Origin: a virus
Length of the DNA: 25,432 bases
Direction: 5' to 3' (one strand)
Virus record (IMG/VR): IMGVR_UViG_3300032073_000222
Coordinates: 1-25,432 of that record
A program made the translations under genes and the position numbers. The notes under the pieces were generated by a model. That model made no database searches, was not told the DNA's origin, and worked only from the letters and a program-made list of their open reading frames with translations. Below, piece after piece: positions 14,301 through 21,394 of the stretch. Positions within the stretch are counted from its first letter, which is position 1; each line of letters starts with the position of its first letter.

Positions 14301-16684
14301 GTAATCAACAAAACTTCCACGGTACTACAGGTACTCCTTTTACAACTTATGGAGGAGGAATAACTTTCTCCGCTAATGTAAGTGCAGCACAAAGAGCTGA
14401 ATCACTTCGAGGAGCTATAACATCTAGTAATTCAGCCATTAAAAATGACTTTAGGTTTACTAAAAAAACAACTTATGAACAAGATGATACTTTAGTACTT
14501 CATCAAAAAGTAGCAGGGACAGCAGGTAATACAAAAATAACTGCCTATTCACAGGCTTATGGAGCTAATATACTAACAGCATCATTTGAACCAAACGACT
14601 TTGTAGGAGGTGCTGATAATTTTAAAACCTACGGTAGAATAAACGATACAACATTTTATGCTGATACTATAACGACTAAGAGTGGTTCTGTAAGTAAGTT
14701 AGTAGGAGATGAATCACCTAAATTTAATGGTGAATTAAGCGGCAGCCAAATTACTCTAACAGACGGGGAATTGAACAGAGATAACCCTTTTAAAAGACAA
14801 CAACACCCACAGACTTTGTTCCATATAACAACTGTTAACCAAACCGTTGCAGATATATTAACACCTGTACTTGTAATGAATACAGGCACTGATCCATCAG
14901 AATACTCATCTAACACAGCTGCATGTGCAGCATTTCTAATATCAGATGCCACTAACTTTTATCATGGAGGTTCTGGTACAGTACCGGTCGATGGTGATAT
15001 ACTATATTACGATATTAATGGTGTTAACCCCGTTACATCTGTAGAAAATAACGACTTTATTTCTTTTGCAGTAGATGTGAATGGAACACTGACAAGCTAC
15101 ACAGCAAAAGTATCAGCATCAGGTGACCCAGGTGAAATGTACGGTATTACAGCCTGTAGTGCTCTCGATACAACAGCACCTACAGGTTATACAGCAGCAT
15201 GGCAAAACTCACAAATAACCGCAGCAAATGTTTCAGCCGTACCATGTGGCGTATTTGGAACTGTGGAAGCAAATGCTACAATGTTTGCTACTGCATCTGA
15301 TCAGAGTAATAATAAGGTATTAAAAGAAGTAAACACTGGAGGTAGTGGAGGTGGTTTTATGTTTAATATGGACTGTTCTACATTAGATGATGGAGAAAAC
15401 GTAACAATCGATGTAAAATTGAGAGATGCAGCAGGTAATGCAGGTTCCTCAGCAGCAGCACATACAGGTTTTGGTACTAATTTTGGATTAACGATACCTA
15501 AGCAGGTAGCAGCTCCTTCAGGCTACTCTATACACGGAGGCTGTTTTAGAATTCAAGAAGCAGCAGGATTATTTGGAGCTTCTGGTCCTACACAAAGTGC
15601 CAATTATACTGCGAAGTATAATTTAGTAGTACATTATGATGTACATTTCTCTGGTCAAATAAATTATCAGCTTTCCGGATCTCATGGACATACACAAATA
15701 ATATCAGATTCAATACTAGTAGTTAGTGGTGCAAGTCCAACACCTGGTACTGCCAGTATTTTTGTAACTGACGATAATAGTGCTTACGGGACAGGTAACT
15801 ATATGATATCAAACACAGGCTCAGGCGGCTGGAACCAGAATGCTGGTAATACAGTTAAGGGTTTTGTATGGTTAACAGATGGAAATAGTAATAACGGACC
15901 TGTAGTTTCTGCATCAGTAAGCTACTACCCTTACATTTTCCAATTCTGGGACTCGAACAGTCAGGTGCAAACTAGTATTTCGGTTTCACATTTCGCTCAA
16001 TCTGCTAATATGTCCATCGTATCACGAGGTAGTGCCGCACAGGCATTAGTAGGAACAAACCCAGACCCTACATTCTTTACTGTAGAGACAACAGATTTTG
16101 GTGCTAATAATGATCAAATATACGGTAACTCACCCGTACAGTTTTCAATACAGCAAAATACATCTGGTGCAAGATCTGCAATGACAAAAATTACAAAGAC
16201 TAACACACAAGATAATTACACATACACTTTCGGTAACTCTGCTGGAGGTAGTTCACCTAACCTTATTATCTCTCAACAGACTAATCTTAGTTGTGTAGAC
16301 CCTGACGTATTGATTTTAATGAAAACAGGTAATCAAAAGAAAGCATCAGAACTTAAAGTTGGAGATGTAATAAGAAGTAAGCATGAACTTTCAAAAGAAT
16401 TACTTGAAGATATAATAATAAAAGCAACATCAGCATCAGGACAAAATAAACTAAAGTTAATATTTGATGACGATACTGATTTAATTACTTCTATAAAACA
16501 TAGGGTATATTTAGATAAAGTTGATGATTTCGTATCTGTAGATTCTCTTGAAGTAGGAGACATAGTATCCGGTAAGGTAATAGAGATTATAGAAGAATGT
16601 GAGGACGGAACAGTAATAGAAATAACAACAGAGAAAACACATACATATATTAGTAATGGAGTTTTATCTCACAACGGTAAATAA
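11306..16684 (+). CDS. Giant baseplate/adhesin protein with C-terminal Hint domain
   Basis: This 1792-residue protein is the largest gene here. The N-terminal third looks like a baseplate wedge component: LLTNFLPEYLADDSN (about 408) and HIGHHFDNLWIYTKAI-type helices are followed by YKRLYHNIPLLLKSKGTKRG and LRALINCFGVPSNFLKI (about 525-565). From about 770 it turns beta-rich (FRVNFRTDIERGDDGE, NWHHEHLIAIDYSPHG), as in lectin-like folds. At about 1286-1398 there is an Ig-like adhesin repeat (DTTAPTGYTAAW, later NVTIDVKLRDAAGNAG). Residues 1663-1792 form a Hint domain, described separately. The protein may link baseplate to fibres and contact the cell surface. No frameshift is seen. The start follows the previous stop by 5 nt. 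Confidence 0.75.
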   Translation: MANVTYEILDENLNSFPDIEKFSDKDLSLIDNFTINKGYDFNKHYIETHFYSVNNVRLFSSYDYKLPIPNLTADGELSTEINVDPASIAREFGFSRSDIKILFHFLNDLFTTGKDKKELYIQQISKDRTEVLLYSEKLTTNELINKTEELKDKLNSDSFFDEFLLNLGDNDLFIVTNIDTWELDNKFTIALKLYEPLPDKYELKEKAQLVRKVADSIAVKVLADVVLDPPTVPKLRGPNFTAKTTDSEAEPTQYFNFDDLFSFSNTNSNRELLSTIRDKSIDLGIDYSSYDNFIHFSSAEERLKNFRYKVQLLETYQADLNSEEALLNTSTTATSGSIEATKNLIKGVIDNFDHYERHLYFESGSVNWPKSNTTKPFVNLHTTSSDAITWYNQQLTSASNYDVRNYDLLTNFLPEYLADDSNNANGLLFTHMIGHHFDNLWIYTKAITDKYDTDHRLNVGISKDLVQEAVKSLGIKIHNSKEGSNDLFKYFINDSYDSGSIGEVVNTFNSSGRPTVSNKDYEAEVYKRLYHNIPLLLKSKGTKRGLRALINCFGVPSNFLKIRTFGGEPFDKPRYSGPDFEVTDQLTKITHASGSTDGHVLTQNTSIFRQQELTSPDQHRLEVGFSPSNAINAMITASLGANFNIDDWIGDPRDLYDSSYNEVYPFFGNTSLEAYRNGILIQNTAGYPYLDPPNLKDFVRSFKFYDNVLFKMIKDFVPARVSLDTGIIIKPHLLERSKIKSPVVTGVDETYSGSMSTAFMSGSSGGGYNDLDITADGFQESRLKHIEAPWPGTIGGHSDLQFRVNFRTDIERGDDGEIIVEGNDFYHPDGTYYNIREVNYATNPPRSKLIGTPYENGNIAGNTSGEFDFYVMFTSESRIQRFPTLTQGNGGSLTNWHHEHLIAIDYSPHGQNMWVARGNAAVNSASFAPLKSDVIVAAFTHSGSNAEPSFGINTERFRFFNSLSGYVMNTPTTASTEIVMAPRTGSAILGVVSIISTAGNQQNFHGTTGTPFTTYGGGITFSANVSAAQRAESLRGAITSSNSAIKNDFRFTKKTTYEQDDTLVLHQKVAGTAGNTKITAYSQAYGANILTASFEPNDFVGGADNFKTYGRINDTTFYADTITTKSGSVSKLVGDESPKFNGELSGSQITLTDGELNRDNPFKRQQHPQTLFHITTVNQTVADILTPVLVMNTGTDPSEYSSNTAACAAFLISDATNFYHGGSGTVPVDGDILYYDINGVNPVTSVENNDFISFAVDVNGTLTSYTAKVSASGDPGEMYGITACSALDTTAPTGYTAAWQNSQITAANVSAVPCGVFGTVEANATMFATASDQSNNKVLKEVNTGGSGGGFMFNMDCSTLDDGENVTIDVKLRDAAGNAGSSAAAHTGFGTNFGLTIPKQVAAPSGYSIHGGCFRIQEAAGLFGASGPTQSANYTAKYNLVVHYDVHFSGQINYQLSGSHGHTQIISDSILVVSGASPTPGTASIFVTDDNSAYGTGNYMISNTGSGGWNQNAGNTVKGFVWLTDGNSNNGPVVSASVSYYPYIFQFWDSNSQVQTSISVSHFAQSANMSIVSRGSAAQALVGTNPDPTFFTVETTDFGANNDQIYGNSPVQFSIQQNTSGARSAMTKITKTNTQDNYTYTFGNSAGGSSPNLIISQQTNLSCVDPDVLILMKTGNQKKASELKVGDVIRSKHELSKELLEDIIIKATSASGQNKLKLIFDDDTDLITSIKHRVYLDKVDDFVSVDSLEVGDIVSGKVIEIIEECEDGTVIEITTEKTHTYISNGVLSHNGK
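16292..16684 (+). other. Hint (intein-like) domain ending the baseplate protein
   Basis: These 130 residues (1663-1792) show all main Hint blocks. The N-terminal catalytic Cys1663 lies in SCVDPDVLILMKTG, with ASELKVGDVI completing block A. A block B-like ITSIKH carries the His. SLEVGDIVSGKVIEI is a second core strand pair. Block F is GTVIEITTEKTHTYIS, and block G is NGVLSHNG, with His1789-Asn1790. After Asn only Gly-Lys remains, so there is no Cys/Ser/Thr at +1 and no real C-extein. Normal splicing is not expected. N-terminal thioester formation and cleavage, or Asn cyclisation, remain possible, as in bacterial intein-like domains. No homing endonuclease is inserted. Confidence 0.85.
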
Positions 16685-16697
16685 TAAAATATAAAAT

Positions 16698-18596
16698 ATG
16701 GCTAATTTATTTCAATTTGCATCTACTGCCCCTTCAGATGGAGAAATACGTGCGTTTATAAAAGAGGATATTGACGGTACAAAAATTGTAAGAGCTTTGA
16801 CAGTTGATAATAATTCTTTAGACGGTAGAAGTATAGTACCTACCCTTGAAGATATACAGAGTGTAAATTTTAAATTAACTAGTTCCTTAGAGGTTAGTAC
16901 CTTTCAAAGACTTACAGTCGCACAGAAACCTACGTACTTTTTTATTGATAATGTAGATATATCGCTAGCAGAAGTTTCTTCAAGCTTATCATCATCAGTT
17001 ACTTTTTCACCGTTTCAAATTAGAAGTTTCTTTAATGATGATTATAATGCATTAATTAGTAACGCATCAGACTTTAGACCCTCTCCAACAAGACAGGTAC
17101 TCGAAAGATCATCAGGTGATCCTTTCGCTACAAACTATGAAGCAGCATTAGGTATAGAAGTAAGAAACTTATTTTTAAATAGCGCATTAACAGGTAGTAA
17201 TCCAATACCAGATTCCCTTGTATACAACATAGATGACCAACTATACTACACAGGATCATCAGTTAGTTTTCCTAACGATGAAGATATTACCCTTGTTATT
17301 ACCCGTGACGAAATTGTGAGAGCAACTCAAGGATACACTGACATGTTTAATGTAGGTACGACACCAACACCAGCAGGTGAAGAAAGGACTTTAGCCTTTT
17401 ACTTACAGTTAGTAGTAGATAGAGAACCGGAGATGAATTCTCCTTTCTCTTTATTTCAAACAATTTTAGGAGCCGGTTGGAGAAACGGACAGTGGTTTAA
17501 TCAGTCAATAGTACCTATTCATATGCCTGTCCGTTCAGGAAGTGCAGCAACAGCAACTGGAGGAGGAACAGCAGATACTAATTTTTATGCTAGGTTAGAT
17601 ATGATAATAAGTAGAGTATATCCTGGGATGAGTGGTACTATATCTGATAATTTTACAATTAAACCAGATATACTCTCTCTAGATAATAGTCAAAACTACA
17701 TAACATTAAGGTGCCATAAAAACGTAGCTCAAAACAATGGCTCCGCCGGCGGATCATACGTTAGCACACCATACGGACAACCAGCAAGTGTACCTGAATC
17801 AAACTATACCGCAATTGGTTTTTCAAACGGAAGATACAACGGATCAAAAACTACAGCTCAAGACTACGGAGGTATTGAACCTGCTTTAACTGCTAAGGCT
17901 GTTAACATACTTCCATTAACTGAAGGATCAATTTCTTCTTCTTTCGATGCACTACCCGGTAATTATGCACGTTCTTGGGCTAATATGAATCACTTATTAA
18001 GCGGATTATCAGGTTCAGATGGTGAGAGAGCAGAGTATGTTCAGCAGTATGAAGAAATAGCTTTTGCAGGTCTAAGAGATACACCCGATGTAAATGTAGG
18101 AATTGTAGGAGAATTTTACTCAGGAAGTAATACTATAAATCCAGACCTTCTTTCAACTAATACCGATACTACTTTTGATTTAAATACTTTTGGATATGGA
18201 GATAAAGTATCAGTAGGAGATTTAATTCAATTTACATCAGGAAGTGGTGGTGCTGCAAGAACAGAACAAGTACAGATTGCATCTAAAAGCCCTAAAGTTA
18301 ATACACAACTAGGGAAGAACTTTTTAAATGTATTTTCAGTTACAGTTTTAAGAGGTCAAGGACCAACTGGGCAAATAAATAACGGCCATGATCCTTCTCA
18401 ACTTGAACTTACCTTAAAGCAAGGAGACAGGTTAATAAAGATAGAAGGTAACAAAATTATACCTCAACAACAACTCCGCGCAGTACTAAATCCAGATAAA
18501 GTAAAAGATAGCCCACAAGATATGGTAATAGTTGAAACAGACTTTAAAGGCTTTATAATTAATGCTTATACTTCTGGATCACAAGATGGAAGTTAA
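16698..18596 (+). CDS. Large baseplate/fibre structural protein, unknown family
   Basis: This 632-residue protein is rich in Ser, Thr, Asn and Gly and appears beta-dominated, as virion surface proteins usually are. Features include a helical stretch with DEIVRATQGYTDMF (about 205), a Gly/Ala linker (SAATATGGGTAD) and a C-terminal beta part (GYGDKVSVGDLIQFTSGSGG, QGDRLIKIEGNKII). There is no signal peptide or membrane segment. Its place between the giant baseplate protein and the fibre genes suggests the outer baseplate or fibre attachment. No specific family is recognised. It starts 13 nt after the previous stop, in an A-rich leader without SD. Confidence 0.75.
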   Translation: MANLFQFASTAPSDGEIRAFIKEDIDGTKIVRALTVDNNSLDGRSIVPTLEDIQSVNFKLTSSLEVSTFQRLTVAQKPTYFFIDNVDISLAEVSSSLSSSVTFSPFQIRSFFNDDYNALISNASDFRPSPTRQVLERSSGDPFATNYEAALGIEVRNLFLNSALTGSNPIPDSLVYNIDDQLYYTGSSVSFPNDEDITLVITRDEIVRATQGYTDMFNVGTTPTPAGEERTLAFYLQLVVDREPEMNSPFSLFQTILGAGWRNGQWFNQSIVPIHMPVRSGSAATATGGGTADTNFYARLDMIISRVYPGMSGTISDNFTIKPDILSLDNSQNYITLRCHKNVAQNNGSAGGSYVSTPYGQPASVPESNYTAIGFSNGRYNGSKTTAQDYGGIEPALTAKAVNILPLTEGSISSSFDALPGNYARSWANMNHLLSGLSGSDGERAEYVQQYEEIAFAGLRDTPDVNVGIVGEFYSGSNTINPDLLSTNTDTTFDLNTFGYGDKVSVGDLIQFTSGSGGAARTEQVQIASKSPKVNTQLGKNFLNVFSVTVLRGQGPTGQINNGHDPSQLELTLKQGDRLIKIEGNKIIPQQQLRAVLNPDKVKDSPQDMVIVETDFKGFIINAYTSGSQDGS

Positions 18597-18623
18597 TAAT
18601 TAATAGAAAAGATTAAAACAATA

Positions 18624-18631
18624 TATTTATA
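18624..18631 (+). promoter_or_regulatory. Candidate late promoter box
   Basis: TATTTATA lies 19 nt before the ATG at 18651, in the longest gap (54 nt) of the structural block. No TTG element stands upstream. Initiation near 18638 would leave a short A-rich leader. Of the three such boxes this has the most natural geometry. Confidence 0.35.
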
Positions 18632-18650
18632 ATAAACAAATAGTTAGAAA

Positions 18651-19310
18651 ATGGGATACTTAAATAACGGTGTCGTAACAGTCGACGCAATCTTAACAAA
18701 AAAAGGGAGAGAGTTACTTGCAAGAGGTGACGGATCTTTTAGAATTACTCAATTTGCATTAGCTGATGATGAAATAGATTATACTCTGTATAACACAACT
18801 CATCCTTCAGGTTCAGCTTTTTTCGGAGAAGCAATAGAAAATATGCCTCTTTTAGAAGCATTTGCAGATGAAACACAAGTCATGAAGTATAAATTAGCAA
18901 CTCTACCAAGAGGTACTGCTAAACTTCCAATACTAGAACCAGGCTTTGCTTCAATAACTCTTAAACAAGGAGCTTCATTAACGATTACACCTCAAACATT
19001 AAACTTTTTAGGAGCTTCCCAAGCTTTTGAATCGAGTGGATACACTGCTACTATAGCAGACGTAAGGCTACTTTCTAACTATACAGGTGTAGGAATTAAT
19101 ACTGCAGAAGCAGAAAGGTTAAATGCATCATCTACTCTAGGAACTAACGTATCTAAAACTGTTGTAGGTACATCAATAAACTTAACAGGAACAACAATTA
19201 ACACATTATTTGGTGCAGCTAATACTAGTTTATCTAGTACTCTTACTATTATAGGTAGAGATAGTGGAGCAAGAATTACTATTCCTATAACAATAACTAA
19301 AACAAACTAA
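18651..19310 (+). CDS. Conserved-looking baseplate/tail structural protein
   Basis: This 219-residue protein starts MGYLNNGVVTVDAILTKKG, then RELLARGDGSFRITQFALAD (to about residue 39). Marine T4-like phages carry proteins with similar openings among their tail genes; this is recalled, not searched. The middle has TLPRGTAKLPILEP and a beta-rich end (SLTIIGRDSGARITIPIT-type strands). It is a probable small structural component at the base of the fibre set. It may head its own late transcript, because the only sizeable gap in the block precedes it. Confidence 0.7.
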   Translation: MGYLNNGVVTVDAILTKKGRELLARGDGSFRITQFALADDEIDYTLYNTTHPSGSAFFGEAIENMPLLEAFADETQVMKYKLATLPRGTAKLPILEPGFASITLKQGASLTITPQTLNFLGASQAFESSGYTATIADVRLLSNYTGVGINTAEAERLNASSTLGTNVSKTVVGTSINLTGTTINTLFGAANTSLSSTLTIIGRDSGARITIPITITKTN

Positions 19311-19316
19311 TAAGAT

Positions 19317-20327
19317 ATGTCTTTTAAAACATTTGATAACGAAGATATTGTTGTAAGTGCTGATGCAGTTTCATCAACAGTATGGAGCACAGGTAACTAC
19401 CAGCTAGCAACATTTTTTACATCTTCTACACAAGATTCTTCAACCAGTGGAGACTATTATTTGAATATCTTCCAAACAGGTTCAACACTTACAAACGCAG
19501 CTGTACAATTCTCTATAGCATATGGACATAAGGATGGTTTAGGCGCAACAGCTTATAATTCAAACGTAACAGGTAAATCACCTTCTTCTACAGTATACGG
19601 TCAATATAGATCTTTAGTACTTGGAGATGAAGAATCTGATTTCTCTTTTGGAGGAGTTACTTCTGCAAAGGGAATATATGCTATCTCTTTAGATAGAGCA
19701 AGATATAAAGAAAAATTACTACCAGGTACTTTTAACCTTACTTTATTTTCTGGGTCTATTGCTAGACATTTAACAGATAATAGTGGAATGGCAACAACCA
19801 TTACATATACCGATGCAGGTAGAGTATACGAAATCATATCAGGTTCAAACGGAGTATCTCATGATGGAGGTACAGGATACGCTGCTAACAACCTTGGTTC
19901 ATACGGTAAATTTTTACCGGATATCGGAGTAATGATTTTAAATGCTGCTGCTCTTAATGCTGAACACGGCAATAATGTTTTATTTAAAACAGGCTCTAGT
20001 GATACTAATGGAGATAATAATGCATTTCTATTTAACCTTATAGATGGAGGAAACAGCTTTAAACTAAATGCAGAAGAGACAGTATCGTCAAACTATGTAT
20101 TTGTAAGAGTAAGAAATAGTGAATTCAACTATTCTAACAACCCTTCTAATATCTCAGGCTCAGGAGAATTAAGACATAATTCTATGGTAAATAACCCACA
20201 GGCGTATATCACTACAGTTGGACTATATAATGATACTAACGACCTTTTAGGGGTTGCTAAACTATCTAAACCTTTATTGAAAGATTTTACAAAAGAGGCT
20301 TTAGTAAGAATTAAGCTTGATTATTAA
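19317..20327 (+). CDS. Fibre/baseplate protein, first of two relatives
   Basis: This 336-residue beta-rich protein contains SIAYGHKDGLG (about 68) and GKSPSSTVYGQYRSLVLGD (about 86-104). Its last 69 residues (268-336) contain SEFNYSNNP, AYITTVGLYNDTNDLLGVAK and VRIKLDY. They closely match the end of the next gene product, so the two share a C-terminal module, probably by duplication. No signal peptide or known family is seen. It is likely a fibre or baseplate-edge protein, and the shared end may be the attachment or oligomerisation part. Confidence 0.75.
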   Translation: MSFKTFDNEDIVVSADAVSSTVWSTGNYQLATFFTSSTQDSSTSGDYYLNIFQTGSTLTNAAVQFSIAYGHKDGLGATAYNSNVTGKSPSSTVYGQYRSLVLGDEESDFSFGGVTSAKGIYAISLDRARYKEKLLPGTFNLTLFSGSIARHLTDNSGMATTITYTDAGRVYEIISGSNGVSHDGGTGYAANNLGSYGKFLPDIGVMILNAAALNAEHGNNVLFKTGSSDTNGDNNAFLFNLIDGGNSFKLNAEETVSSNYVFVRVRNSEFNYSNNPSNISGSGELRHNSMVNNPQAYITTVGLYNDTNDLLGVAKLSKPLLKDFTKEALVRIKLDY

Positions 20328-20330
20328 TGA

Positions 20331-21392
20331 ATGAGTGCCTACAAGAAACTAAACAAAGAAGATTCGTTTTTAACGACCTATACTGCTCATAAGTCTTTCA
20401 TTTTAAGTGGAAGTCAACATGATGCTGGTGGTATAGAAACCTATGTAGGTGTATCTAGCTCTCTAGCTTTTCATCCTACCGGAAGCACACAGAGGTTAGT
20501 AGGAACAAATTTCGTACATTATCAAGACTTAGTATATAGAAGTATTAAACACTTATACTACTCTGGTTTTGATAATGCAGAACCTTCCACATCTACTTAC
20601 GATATAACAGGCTCATCAGTAGAAAACTATTTACAGAGTTCATATACATCACAACAAAGAAGAGCAGAGGATGTATTTACAGTTATATCAATACCAAGAA
20701 ACTTAATAGGTACACATATTAAACCAGAAAGCGTAACACTGAGAACACCCCACGGAGCAAATGATGATTTTCTAACAGGAGGTTATACTTTTGATGATTA
20801 TATGGAAGATGTTTTTGAACCCTATGGTGCAGGAGAAGATTCAGAACCATCAGCAACTATAGACCCACAGAACTTTATAAACGGGTATAGAAACCTATCT
20901 AAACAGGCATATCTTTCTGCTTCAAAAGCTATAGTCGAACCGTGGGAAGATACAATTATAGATGACGGAAATGGTAATTTAATACTGAGTAGTTCAATAC
21001 AATCAGGTTTAATGATGGAAAGAACAGTAGTTGGTAATGTTATATATCCTCACGGATTACTTATACTAACCAACCCATATGTAGCTGATTATTATGCTAA
21101 CTATTTTTCCGGTAGTGTAGAATGGAAGGCTTCACACCCTATTTATACATATAGTTACCACTGTAGTATAGGAGAAAGTGAATTTAACTTCACTCAACAT
21201 CCAACAGCTATAAAGAACGGGTCAACCGGATCGATTGCTGATAACATATCAGGAAGTGAATTTCAACCTTACTTTACTACTGTAGGACTATATAATGATA
21301 CAAATGAATTAATTGCTGTTGCTAAAATGGCACAACCAGTACCTGTTTCTGACAATACAGAAATGACGGTAGTAGTAAAACTAGATATGTAA
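20331..21392 (+). CDS. Fibre/baseplate protein, second of two relatives
   Basis: This 353-residue protein follows the previous gene by 3 nt. The N-terminal 280 residues differ from its neighbour, with a helical, Tyr-rich YQDLVYRSIKHLYYSG and a loop-rich centre. The last 71 residues (283-353) repeat the shared module: SEFNFTQHP, YFTTVGLYNDTNELIAVAK and VVVKLDM. Divergent fronts on a common end suggest that the C-terminus docks to a shared partner while the front carries specific contacts; this is inference. No family is recognised beyond the pairing. Confidence 0.75.
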   Translation: MSAYKKLNKEDSFLTTYTAHKSFILSGSQHDAGGIETYVGVSSSLAFHPTGSTQRLVGTNFVHYQDLVYRSIKHLYYSGFDNAEPSTSTYDITGSSVENYLQSSYTSQQRRAEDVFTVISIPRNLIGTHIKPESVTLRTPHGANDDFLTGGYTFDDYMEDVFEPYGAGEDSEPSATIDPQNFINGYRNLSKQAYLSASKAIVEPWEDTIIDDGNGNLILSSSIQSGLMMERTVVGNVIYPHGLLILTNPYVADYYANYFSGSVEWKASHPIYTYSYHCSIGESEFNFTQHPTAIKNGSTGSIADNISGSEFQPYFTTVGLYNDTNELIAVAKMAQPVPVSDNTEMTVVVKLDM

Positions 21393-21394
21393 TT

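Noticed and set aside
14656-14952. Minus-strand ORF of 98 residues
   Set aside because: A shadow of the adhesin part of the giant gene; no supporting context.
16292-16684. Splicing intein
   Set aside because: The protein ends two residues after the terminal Asn, with Gly at +1 and no C-extein. The next gene begins with its own start and does not resume an interrupted domain, so neither cis- nor split splicing is supported.
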